Positions 45,801-54,700 of a stretch of 64,000 nt of DNA are shown in pieces. This DNA is from a virus. Where the stretch lies: positions 1 to 64,000 of the IMG/VR virus record IMGVR_UViG_3300032053_000067, one strand, 5' to 3'. Under the pieces are notes generated by a model. It did no database searches, had not been told where the DNA came from, and saw only the letters and a list, made by a program, of their open reading frames with translations. Every line of letters begins with the position of its first letter. Position 1 is the stretch's first letter. Position numbers and translations under genes: made by a program.

Positions 45801-48417
45801 GACAGTTGACGGCCAGTCGGTGTGGGTACAACTGTACATAGACGAAGCCGCGTATGGTGAGCCGCTCGAATGGAGGTCAGGGTATGAAAAATACTTCGCA
45901 GACTGGCCTGGTGTACTTGAGGGGCGTCAAATTGAGTTCCGGTTCTTCGAGTCCGAAACCGGCAAAATCCCGGCAGATTATCGGGTGTTGGCGGTACATC
46001 TATACATACTCAAACCGGAGGCGGTATCCGATGTGGCGATTATCGGCGACTATCCTTATTTATGGAGGGAATTCACGTTTGCGCACTCGGGCCGGTTCAC
46101 AGCCGCCCAGGTGGTCCTGCGCGACGGCTACGAAGACTTGGATCTCATTCCTCGACTCCGGCTCCGGTGTGGTGCCGAAGAACAAGCGGTAACGCTTACC
46201 GGCGCTACCGCGTTTGCCTTGCCGTCGATGGCTGAAGGCGCTCAGTGGGACGTGTGTGTCGAGAACCCAGTGGGCGTCAAACAGGTGGTTTTATACGCCG
46301 AACAGACGGTTCCCGCGGGCGCGGGCATCGAAACCCATGCTAAACCGGGTGCTCCGGACTGGCTCAGAAGTCGGTACGAGTTCAAAGAGGCGACCGTACT
46401 GGCAGGCGTGCGCGTGGAGGCTTCTAGCTACCCGGTGACGTTAGAGGCGGAAACCGACGCCGGTACATTGTCCGTGGTGGTTACGGCGGAAGCCTGGCAA
46501 CCAACGGGGTGGACGGCGGCGATCAACCGCGCGGTGTTCCGGTTCAAAGACGGCGCCGGCGCGGCTGCGGATGGTTTTGTGCGATGTTTGCGGCTGGTAC
46601 CGCAGCAGGAAGTGCTGGTAGGCGCGGACGGGCTTGTCCACCTGACCGGCCTGCCGTTTTACTGGGGAATCCGGCTCCGGTTTGCCAACCCCGGAGCCTG
46701 GGCGGGCGTCAGCGTCGATGCAGAAGCCGAGGCCGACTTGAGCCTCGAAGTCTTGAGCGGGGCCGCCTACACCGCCGTGGCCACCATCAGCGCCAATTCG
46801 CCGGACCTCGAGCGCGTGAAATCCGCTGGCGAAAGCCTCCAACACGCTTTGACGGACCCGACCTACTCGAGTCTGTGGATGCTGGACATCGAGTGCGCGG
46901 GGATCGTGCATGACGTGATCCTTGTGGCATGGCAACCGCAGGACACGGGGCCGGTTGTCGAGGTAAGTACGAGCCCTGGCATCCCGGCGTGGTACCGGAC
47001 CCGGTACCGCCTGGACAAAGAGCGGGTGCCGCGGTCGGTTTGGGTTCGTGGGGAAGCGGATCTTGACCTGTATTGCGGAACGTCGAAAGAGACGATCTCG
47101 GCGGGCGAGACCGAACGCCGGATCTCGACGCGGCACGAATGCTCCGAACTAATCTTTGATTTTGAGACCATTGTGGAGTCGGCGGGGGCAATGGTGAGTT
47201 GCGAAGAACACGTGGTGGTGTCCGGGTCAGGCGAAGTGGCGTTGATGGCGGGCGAAGTCCGGGCGTGGCGAAACAAGGTTCTGCGGTTTGCCAACTCGGG
47301 CGCGTGGGCCGGTATCAGCGTCGATGCGGACGAATCAGTCACTGTGACGTTGGAAAAGGTCGATGGGACATATACGGCGAGAGCGAGCATTGCCGCGGAA
47401 GATTCGGTGTTTCACCGGCTCAAAAGCAACAGCGAGACTCTCGCCCACGCTTTGACCGACCCGACAAACGGAGACCTCTGGTATCTCGATCTAATTTGCA
47501 CCGGAACTATCCATAGCGTGATCTTCGTTGCGTGGCAGTCGCAAGACGTTGGCGAGGTGGTGCAGGTGTCCAACAGCCCCGGTATCCCCGACTGGTACCG
47601 GACCCGGTATCGTTTCCAGAAGCTGAACGTGCCGCGGTCCATCATCGTGTCCGGCAGTAGCGATCTGGATCTCTATATGGATACCGTCAAAGACACCGTG
47701 CCGCACGACGACGATGAACAGCGGTTTGACACACGCCGGCAATGTTCTGTGCTTGTCTTCGACTTCGAGGACCCTGTGGACACGGACGGGGCTACGGTGT
47801 TTTGCGAAGAACACGTGCCGGTGAAATCCACGGGTCTGGTCTTGCGGCAGGCGGACGGCGTCCCGGCCTGGCGGAACAAGGTATTCAGTTTCAACGAGCC
47901 CGGCGCGTTTTCCGTGGTGCGCGCGCGCCACTGCGCGACGGTGCGGTTCCGGCCGTTCGGGGGTTCGGCCTGGACGTCGGTAGCGATAGACACCACGGAT
48001 TACACGGTGGTCTTGCCTATATTGACGGCGGCGCGAGAATGGGAAGTGGACTTTATCGCGGTCAGCGGTGAACGGGTATCCGAAGTTTTGCTGTTCACGC
48101 GGGCCGAAACGGTGCTCGAAGACGGGGTAGCCCGGTGGACGCGGGAAGGCGACGTCTACACGTGGTTGGACAAACGGGTGATCGTCCCGCGGGGCGTGGG
48201 GTTGACCTGCGCCCGCGTGGTAGCTACCGGCACCGTGACCATATGGATGCGGGATAAAGAGCGGAATTCGCTTTACACGACGACCGTACTGGCGGGGACA
48301 AACGGCTTCCGCCTGCCCCGGCTGGACTGGCAGAGAGAGTTCGTGTTTGACTTGGCGGCGGCGGAATCGGTCGAGATCGAGGCGTTCAGCGTAGCGACAG
48401 GATTTGCAAGATTATGA
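42838..48417 (+). CDS. Giant tail protein with tandem domain repeats
   Basis: 1859 residues. The first ~550 residues resemble the tail-tube-B/stabiliser type of podoviruses (RIDKFLGMIPKLHPAQLPDG, then beta-propeller-like blades such as FLACFYGDTVWLSDLLRLHV). The rest is a chain of beta-sandwich-like modules of 100-200 residues. Two of them, residues ~1282-1459 and ~1484-1660, are close copies 606 bp apart in DNA (RFANPGAWAGVSVDA versus RFANSGAWAGISVDA, both ending CEEHV); others share WYRTRYR or WLRSRYEF strands. The C-terminus ends SVATGFARL. Likely tail tube and extended spike. Confidence 0.7.
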   Translation: MPIRIDKFLGMIPKLHPAQLPDGASVVCHNFVPSSGALVPFSATGPFTVLHDEAGLLLPGIPATEVVTIAKPVAPTLKSKAWQCRPGPGNWLNITLATFLSVVDAAGGRATYVWHALPMVYRYHYTERGMNLFCYAGVPGPLIMPLGGPYYFRGPRFMFSFGAKPGVYGGPATAEDVPGYVLPGSPVYSRNAIPLINAAQNVYGEFQVVDYSGPVWDEDFMVSDYETYTYWFAPFYCSFRIDLNYAEPRRTHNYYVTAEVDDQDREGPPSEISPLIVVRPGEIPTVHTPHTARRVRLYRSETGRDVDFRLIEEGTFVEYEDPPTPAQDDEIPPFGDWAATGAPSVVELLRGSVAHPAGFLACFYGDTVWLSDLLRLHVLPEENTHKFQEPVLALAMAGDTILVFTETTETDGITQQGGVYAISGNDPSQMACYKISGSTPLLNVVGLAQVGNMVYWPTYDGLAVSNGSTVEIPTSNYWLRKDWIALQPELMMLESEHDCLYLNASFTPAALPPSGPGYHGIHIKWETLMLPTFLGAEAPGSGLRLRIDLKDELAAVTTFSGYDGGGGIWRSRLFEFPVETAFDFIRVGSSSVVTVVATIDGVDQAGVDVPDDDKVAVTWPHGRYYQFTFRGTGTITSFEAEDRVIAAGQDVLVFTPETVSSFRNVRFRYSEPQTIAAIALTCQSAAAVTLSMYEGAEVDPFYTLTGIFDRIVPIPLASRVRATDFRIEVDTEVRIEQLVVAREVSMPAGEVIQEANAGLVSSWLTKVYTFVQGAQTRSVRVSATEPVTMRLYYDDATTPSEELEIGDAWEHRVVSASFTRLRYCFVDDDDLPADHLAGSVVVATSVPTEAPAEGVHLLGAPAYRGQVYRFHERGRYSAIQVTADAYPLWLDIYEWADREDPAYTVVISDDKTVALPWDVSETPTLWEFDLRSTKTGLETRVHGMHLYPKTGVQSADDIHVGNSGGGAPWLWARYEFERATRFCSRRIETVDGQSVWVQLYIDEAAYGEPLEWRSGYEKYFADWPGVLEGRQIEFRFFESETGKIPADYRVLAVHLYILKPEAVSDVAIIGDYPYLWREFTFAHSGRFTAAQVVLRDGYEDLDLIPRLRLRCGAEEQAVTLTGATAFALPSMAEGAQWDVCVENPVGVKQVVLYAEQTVPAGAGIETHAKPGAPDWLRSRYEFKEATVLAGVRVEASSYPVTLEAETDAGTLSVVVTAEAWQPTGWTAAINRAVFRFKDGAGAAADGFVRCLRLVPQQEVLVGADGLVHLTGLPFYWGIRLRFANPGAWAGVSVDAEAEADLSLEVLSGAAYTAVATISANSPDLERVKSAGESLQHALTDPTYSSLWMLDIECAGIVHDVILVAWQPQDTGPVVEVSTSPGIPAWYRTRYRLDKERVPRSVWVRGEADLDLYCGTSKETISAGETERRISTRHECSELIFDFETIVESAGAMVSCEEHVVVSGSGEVALMAGEVRAWRNKVLRFANSGAWAGISVDADESVTVTLEKVDGTYTARASIAAEDSVFHRLKSNSETLAHALTDPTNGDLWYLDLICTGTIHSVIFVAWQSQDVGEVVQVSNSPGIPDWYRTRYRFQKLNVPRSIIVSGSSDLDLYMDTVKDTVPHDDDEQRFDTRRQCSVLVFDFEDPVDTDGATVFCEEHVPVKSTGLVLRQADGVPAWRNKVFSFNEPGAFSVVRARHCATVRFRPFGGSAWTSVAIDTTDYTVVLPILTAAREWEVDFIAVSGERVSEVLLFTRAETVLEDGVARWTREGDVYTWLDKRVIVPRGVGLTCARVVATGTVTIWMRDKERNSLYTTTVLAGTNGFRLPRLDWQREFVFDLAAAESVEIEAFSVATGFARL

Positions 48418-49148
48418 AACCGCGAAAACGGAAACCGTTGCGTGCGCCCGCGGTCGGGATGCGGGGGGCGCAGTCTGTGGAAGACCCGGCTTTGCGAGCT
48501 ATGCTCGGCCAGATCCAAGCGAACCTCTACGCCGTAACCGGGCGGCTGGAGGCGGTCGAGGCAGACGTGACGGAGGGGCAAGCGCAGATCGAACAGGTAG
48601 ACACCGACGTACAGGGACCCCTTGAAACCGCGGCGGCGGCAGAGACCGGCGGGGCTGGCACGTTTGGGACCGACATACAAAGCGTGTCGGATGAAAACTT
48701 ACCGGGCGACTCGGGACTGGCGTGCCAGTCAAACCATGAGCATCGGGGAGTTCCTATTTTCACGGCAACAACCGAAGAAGGACTTGAGTCAGAGGATGTT
48801 CCCGCCACATCCATTGGGCGCGTCATTGGAAGTGGCGACGACAACGGCAATGTCTACATACGAAATCCCGAGAATGACGGGTGGGTGCAACTACCCTTGT
48901 CCTTTTCGTTTGGCGATGACATTGAATCGGTGTCGAACGTGAATGACGCCGGCGATTCTGGCTTATTGTGTTATTCAAACCATATTCACCAGGCGATTTA
49001 TACGGCAACCACGTGGGGAGGGTTGTCGAACACGGATATACCGGCGACGGCGTTCGCTCGGGTAGTTGGCGGGGGCTCGGACAACGGGCGGATGTACGTG
49101 CGAAACGCCGCAAACACGGCCTGGGAAAGTTTCAACTATTTAGCGTAA
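48414..49148 (+). CDS. Tail-fibre-like protein with two module copies
   Basis: 244 residues, ATGA-coupled. Basic start, coiled coil (YAVTGRLEAVEADVTEGQAQ), then two copies of a ~75-residue module: DIQSVSDENLPGDSGLACQS...IRNPENDGW and DIESVSNVNDAGDSGLLCYS...VRNAANTAW. Each has an SNH(E/I)H-x motif, seen in fibre proteins as metal-binding HxH. Likely a small trimeric fibre. Confidence 0.65.
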   Translation: MKPRKRKPLRAPAVGMRGAQSVEDPALRAMLGQIQANLYAVTGRLEAVEADVTEGQAQIEQVDTDVQGPLETAAAAETGGAGTFGTDIQSVSDENLPGDSGLACQSNHEHRGVPIFTATTEEGLESEDVPATSIGRVIGSGDDNGNVYIRNPENDGWVQLPLSFSFGDDIESVSNVNDAGDSGLLCYSNHIHQAIYTATTWGGLSNTDIPATAFARVVGGGSDNGRMYVRNAANTAWESFNYLA

Positions 49149-49157
49149 GGAAACGAG

Positions 49158-50060
49158 ATGGGTTGGTCTAATTATGGAAATGGTGCAGGAAACTGCAAGA
49201 GTGATGCGAGCGGGACGGTATTTTTTCAGGATCTCGCGGCTATCTTACACGAACTGACGGGGGCCGCAAGTGAGCGGATGGACCTGCTCAGTGATGCCTC
49301 CACGCCATTCACTACAGCGGCTGGGGGATCTGTTGCCGCGTTGAGCCTTGCTAACATCGAAGGCATGAGCAGGGCGCAAATAAAGACGAACATGACGGCA
49401 TTGAAAACGATGATTACAAGCTTGATCAATACGGCGCGTATGTTTTCATCTCCCTACTGTCATTTTGTCGGGCCCGACTTGGCATTAAGTGGCATATCGG
49501 GACTGCTCGGACAAGGCAGTTATGGAACAAACTGGCTCGCTTCTGCAAATATTATATTATCGGGGGACGCATGGAATCAGATTCGGGAATGCTTTGACAA
49601 TCTGACCAAAATAAGGTGGAAAGCTACAGTATCGTTTGGTGAATGGACCTCATTATCTAGCTTTTATTGGGAGGAACTTGACGAAACCCCCTATGGGCTT
49701 GACTTGTCTGGCGCAACCTATATGCTTAATGTCTCGCGCACCGCTCCGGTCGAGCCATATTGGCATCAATATTGGTGGAACGCACGAGATGTTATAGCGT
49801 CACCGGACTCGTACCAAGGAACACCTATCAAGATGACTTCGACGGTGTTGGTGGAATACGTAAACTACATTGAGAATACCGTAGTATTAAGCATTGGCGC
49901 GGTTGGTTTAGTCAGTGAAATGACGGGTGATGCCTTGACCATTTCAACTTCGCCCGGCAGTGATCCTTTTGTGACTTGGGGTGCTTTTCTAGAAGTCACG
50001 CCGTTGCTTTCGGTGCTTTACTCGGATGTTTCGGGGCTCCTTACATATAAGGGCGACTAA
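49158..50060 (+). CDS. Virion protein, unknown
   Basis: 300 residues, GTAAGGAAACG before the ATG. The start is Gly/Asn-rich, then a helical part (MSRAQIKTNMTALKTMITSL) and a Trp/Tyr-rich region (YWHQYWWNARDVIASPDSYQ). Its codons are clearly AT-richer than those of neighbours, a sign of exchange between phages. Perhaps receptor-contacting; no family recognised. Confidence 0.6.
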   Translation: MGWSNYGNGAGNCKSDASGTVFFQDLAAILHELTGAASERMDLLSDASTPFTTAAGGSVAALSLANIEGMSRAQIKTNMTALKTMITSLINTARMFSSPYCHFVGPDLALSGISGLLGQGSYGTNWLASANIILSGDAWNQIRECFDNLTKIRWKATVSFGEWTSLSSFYWEELDETPYGLDLSGATYMLNVSRTAPVEPYWHQYWWNARDVIASPDSYQGTPIKMTSTVLVEYVNYIENTVVLSIGAVGLVSEMTGDALTISTSPGSDPFVTWGAFLEVTPLLSVLYSDVSGLLTYKGD

Positions 50061-50107
50061 GATGATTGCGCAGCCACGAGTTAGGGCGTTTTAGGAGGGA
50101 TTGACCA

Positions 50108-51784
50108 ATGGCAGACTTGATGTATGGACGTAGGAACCGGGGGTTACGCCGCCGCGAGGAGTATGAGGAAGCGGGCCAGCAGGCGACCGGGCTGAACGCG
50201 ATGGCGGGCGTGACGCGCGAGCGAGCGCCAGCCGAGCAGTTGGGGTCTGTCATGGACACGCGGCAGATGTTGCAGAACCTCGAAGCGGACACGTTCGACG
50301 CGCGGGCTGTGGAAGCCGAGCGGGCGATGAAGAACATCCGGGATATGGGTGGCCGGATGGCTGCTCAAGCCGTCATGGGTGGCGGCGGGGACACCGGCGG
50401 CAACCTTGCGGACATCGCTGCGTTCCAGACGCAAAACACCCGGGCGATTGGCATGGGGGCGATGCAGCAGTTTCGGCCGCAGACCATGGCGAACTTCCGG
50501 CGCCGGTCGGCGTTAGGCAACATAATGGACGCGGCGGATATCAGGAACGCCGACCAGATCCGGGAGTGGGCGGGTATGGCGTTGAACATGGAACGGGAGG
50601 ATCGCGCCGTCCAGCGGGACGCTATGAAATGGGATTACGAGATGGGCCGGGACGCCCGGCGCGACGCCATGGACGAGCGGAAGTTTGGGTTGGACGTAAT
50701 GAACACCAAAGGGGCCATGCAAGACCGTACCGACCGGCTGGGGCTGTCGGAGCGGCAACTGGCGGGCCGGGAAGAGTATCAAGACGCAATGGCCAAGTCG
50801 AAACGGAAGGCGGGCAAACTGGCGCTGAAGGGTAAGCAGGCCGATCTTGAGCAAAAGAAGAACGCGGAGATCGTCAAGGCATATCCCGGCGCGAGTCCGG
50901 AAGCGCGAGCCCGCGCCATGCAGGGCGATTACAGCTTGTTGCAGAAGGAGTATGACGAAGGCGAGGGAGACGCCATGGCCCCGCGGCCACGCATTACGCA
51001 ACGCCAGACGGCAGCGACGACCAAGGCGGCGAAAGAGTTAAAGTCGTCCCAGGTGGCGTTCCACATGAAACGTGAGGGGTTCGATACCTTCGATATGGAC
51101 CCCAACGTACAAGCCGAGTTGACTACGGCGTACAACGAGCTTTTGAAAGAGAACAAGGGCAACCACGCGGCGGCTGCGCGTGCCGCCATGCAGTTTGTGG
51201 CTCCGGAGAAGGTGTTCGACGCAGACGCAAGCAGGCTGGGAGCAAACCCCAAGGTGTTCAACCACCTCCGGGACACGCAGCAATGGCAACAGATCCGCCA
51301 AGCCCACATGGTCGGCATGGAGGTGTTGTCGCAGGAAGTGACCGGAGGGGTGTTGACCCAGGACGAGGCGGTAGCGATCTCGATGCAGAAAGCAACATCG
51401 CAGTACGGGCCGGGCCTCTTTGGATCGACGTTCCAGCAAGGGCCGGATTTGGTGAAGCAGGGGATGGCGAAGTTGGCGGCGGCGGATGCGGCCGAGACGA
51501 ACACCGGGGGGGCAATGGCTGCTTCCAGCGAGCGCGAAGAGGCTCTACGGTCCCGCCGTGGTAAGCGCGGCGGGAAGAAGGCCAAACGCCAGCAACGGGA
51601 AGCCCCGGCCCCGGCGGAACCCAAGAGCGCAGTTATGGCCGACTGGTTCAACGGCGGGCGTCCGCAACGTCGGCCACGCGGCAACTACGCGCCTGACGGA
51701 ACCAGACGCCCGGATGTTCCGCGGCGTATGCCAGGCGTGTATGTAGACGGCGTGAGGTGGGAACCTCGCTGGTCGCGGCAGTAG
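50108..51784 (+). CDS. Internal virion / ejection protein
   Basis: 558 residues, TAGGAGGG before the ATG. Almost wholly helical, rich in Met, Gln, Arg and Ala (AERAMKNIRDMGGRMAAQAV, then long charged coils such as DRAVQRDAMKWDYEMGRDAR), with basic runs near the C-terminus (RRGKRGGKKAKRQQREAPAP). This profile and place before the giant gene fit internal core proteins that podoviruses eject with DNA. Specific family not recognised. Confidence 0.65.
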   Translation: MADLMYGRRNRGLRRREEYEEAGQQATGLNAMAGVTRERAPAEQLGSVMDTRQMLQNLEADTFDARAVEAERAMKNIRDMGGRMAAQAVMGGGGDTGGNLADIAAFQTQNTRAIGMGAMQQFRPQTMANFRRRSALGNIMDAADIRNADQIREWAGMALNMEREDRAVQRDAMKWDYEMGRDARRDAMDERKFGLDVMNTKGAMQDRTDRLGLSERQLAGREEYQDAMAKSKRKAGKLALKGKQADLEQKKNAEIVKAYPGASPEARARAMQGDYSLLQKEYDEGEGDAMAPRPRITQRQTAATTKAAKELKSSQVAFHMKREGFDTFDMDPNVQAELTTAYNELLKENKGNHAAAARAAMQFVAPEKVFDADASRLGANPKVFNHLRDTQQWQQIRQAHMVGMEVLSQEVTGGVLTQDEAVAISMQKATSQYGPGLFGSTFQQGPDLVKQGMAKLAAADAAETNTGGAMAASSEREEALRSRRGKRGGKKAKRQQREAPAPAEPKSAVMADWFNGGRPQRRPRGNYAPDGTRRPDVPRRMPGVYVDGVRWEPRWSRQ

Positions 51785-51794
51785 AAAGGCACTG

Positions 51795-54700
51795 ATGGGA
51801 CGATATCGGGATTTGATTGACCAGTTTGCGCCGGGTGGTGCGGCTACCGGATTGCCTGAAGGCGAGCCGGAAGACGTCATGGCCCCCCCCGCCCGCAGCC
51901 GGAGCGCCGCCTTGCTGGAAGTTTTCGACCCTGATAAGGCAACTGAGACGCTGACAGTGGCCATACCAGAACCGTCCGCCATGACGGCACCGGTCCACAA
52001 ACGGGCGGACTGGCGGGAAGGCTTCCACGGGGATCTGATGCGCAAAGGCGTACTGTCCGAAGAACAGGCAAAAAAAGGCGCTGAACGGTACGAGGCGTGG
52101 ACACGGCAACCCGAGGAGATCGGATATGCAGCCAGCCCCGGGGAGGGCGGCTTGGTAACGGCAGCCCGCTGGCTAAAGACGTATCCTGGCAAGTTCCTTG
52201 GAAAAATCCAGTTGGACCGCGCCCGGAACATGACATTTGAGACGGTCCCCCAGTTGGACGTGATGGGCGACCGCGAAGTTGAAGACAACCTGACCCGCAT
52301 GATGGGTGTCGCGCCAGACCAAGAGTGGGAAAAAGAGATTACGTCAAAACTGCCAGAGTCTTGGGACTGGAAGAAAAAGCATATGTTCGCCCAAGCAAAT
52401 TGGATGACAAAAACGGCAGACGAGTACGCACAGTGGCGAGCCGGTCCGGAAGGTCCGAGTACAGCTACAAAAGCGCTTATTGGCGTTGCTCAGAATGCGC
52501 CGTTGATGCTGGAGATCGCCGCAGGCGGATTAGCGAAAAAAGCGGTGACCGGGACGGGTAAGTTGGTCGGGAAAGGTTTAGCAAAACGCGCGACGCGCGG
52601 CCTTATCCACGGCTCGGTATATTCGGCAATCGAAGGCCCGCGCCAGTTTGCGGACGTGCGGGCAAACAAGACAGAACTGGGGCCGGACGGGATAACGCGG
52701 ATGGTGGAGCCGGGCGCGGGTGTCGGTGAGTCGCTACTCAAAGCAGGCATTTATGGCGTGTTGGAACCAGCTGTCGAGATCGCGGGCGGCGAGATGTTTG
52801 TCAAAAACGCCCTAAAACCGCTAGGAAAATATGCAGCGGTCAAAGGCCCCGGCTGGTTGGTAAACAAGGTGGCGCCGAGTCTTGCGCAGAGGGGCAAAGA
52901 GGCATTGGCAGGAATCGGCCTTGCGGTCTCAGATAAAGCGGGCTGGATGGCCCCGGCTGTACGCCAGTTCAACGAGATTACCGGGTTTCAAGGGATGGGG
53001 GTAGAAATCACGGAAGAGGCGTTGCAGGCGTTTTACGACGCGGTAGGCAACATCTCGAACAGTTACGACAAAGCCGGGTTGCAGAACGTCCCCGAGGCGG
53101 CGCAGGCGTTCAAAGACCAGTTTATCGAGATGGCGGGCACCTTGGCGCTGATGCGCGGGGGCGAGTACGGGATCAGCGCACCCGCCTACCTGAAGACGCG
53201 AGCCACTGTGGCGAAAAGCCTCGAGGGGTTCCGCGACATGGGGTACGACGTGCCGGACGCGGGTGTCGTGAAACGGTTGCCAATGGACGACAAGATCGAC
53301 ATGCTCAACAACTTCCGGGACATCCACGGACTCCGATACTTCGGCAAAGAGGGGATTGGCTGGCACGACATACCGGCGGAAGAGATGGCGGAGATGGACC
53401 CGCAGGAACGGGAATTGAAGTTGATGGAGATGAAAGCCGAGTGGTACAAAGGCCGGCTGCAACAGTTGGGGATGCAGCCAGATGAGGTCGAACAAGCGTT
53501 CCAGACCAAGACGGAACCTGAGTTGCAGGCGATGGTGACGGAACGCACGGTGGATGACCAGGTACGCCAGCTGGGTGTCGACCCGACCGGGTTTAAGCCG
53601 CGCGAGAAACGGGAGATGGTTGAGGCGGCATGGCGTCAGCAACTCGATGCCACCTTGGCGCCGTATGTGGACGAAACCGCGTTGCAGACAATGACGGAAG
53701 AGGAGAAGATGAACGCGGTGGCCGGCTCGATGGGCGCAGTTGCCAGCATCGGGCCGAAGCCGCAGGGCGAGTTCGAGGCGCCGTGGGCGGGCGGGGAAGA
53801 CGCGATGGCGCCACCGGCAAGGCCGGGTGGAGTTGTAGGGCAAACTATACCGACAGAACAGCAAACGGTTGTGCCAATCGAGCGGGCCAATGCCCCCGTA
53901 CAGCCTGTGGTTACGCCTACTGCGCCCACCGTTTTTGAACAGGGGACAGTCGCCCCTACAGCCGCACCTGTTGCGGGCGGGTTCAGCGATGAGGTGTCAG
54001 ACACGTTGCGGGCGATCCCCCAAGGCGACCCGATCCATATGTCGGAGTTGGGGAAAGGCGCGAAACCCGCCGTCGAGGAATTGGAACGTCTGGGGTTGGT
54101 GGCCCGTGAAGCCACGGCCAAGGGGCGCCCGAAAGCTTTTGTCCGGCTGACGGAAGCCGGCGTGGCGGCGCAGGCAGAGGAAGTTGCGAGGAAGAAAGCC
54201 GGCCGCGTTGCACCCGTCGCACCGCCTACGCTGCCCCAGGAGACGCCAGCGGTTCCAGCGGGCAAAACCCCGACCCGGCCCGAGATCGTTCAGCCCGCGC
54301 CAGCGGCGGCAGCACCTGCCCCCACAGCGCAGGCCAAGCCAAGAGTAACGCTCGCAAATGGAAACGTCGTAGACGTTCAGGCAGACGACCCCGTTGTCAA
54401 GGCGGGCGTATTTGATTGGTATGCTGACGATTCGCCGCCGCACCTAGGGGGTGGCATTGCGCTTCCAAAAGGACACCCCGTACCTGAATTTAAATCTTAC
54501 GATGATGCACAGTCGGCCATTGACGATTACACTGACATTCTGTCAAACAAGTACGGCGAAGACGCGGCAGTGCAGGCTCCGGTGTCCGTCGGAACGGGCG
54601 GATTTGCCGATCTGCCAGCGACACCTACGCCATTATCGTTGCCTGAAATAAGCAAACTCCGAAGCCTTTATGTTGCCAGAGACGCCATTGACGCCAGAGA

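Noticed and set aside
44482-45831. 449-codon minus-strand frame inside the giant tail gene
   Set aside because: Product is Arg/His/Pro-rich and lies wholly opposite a well-formed beta-rich protein.
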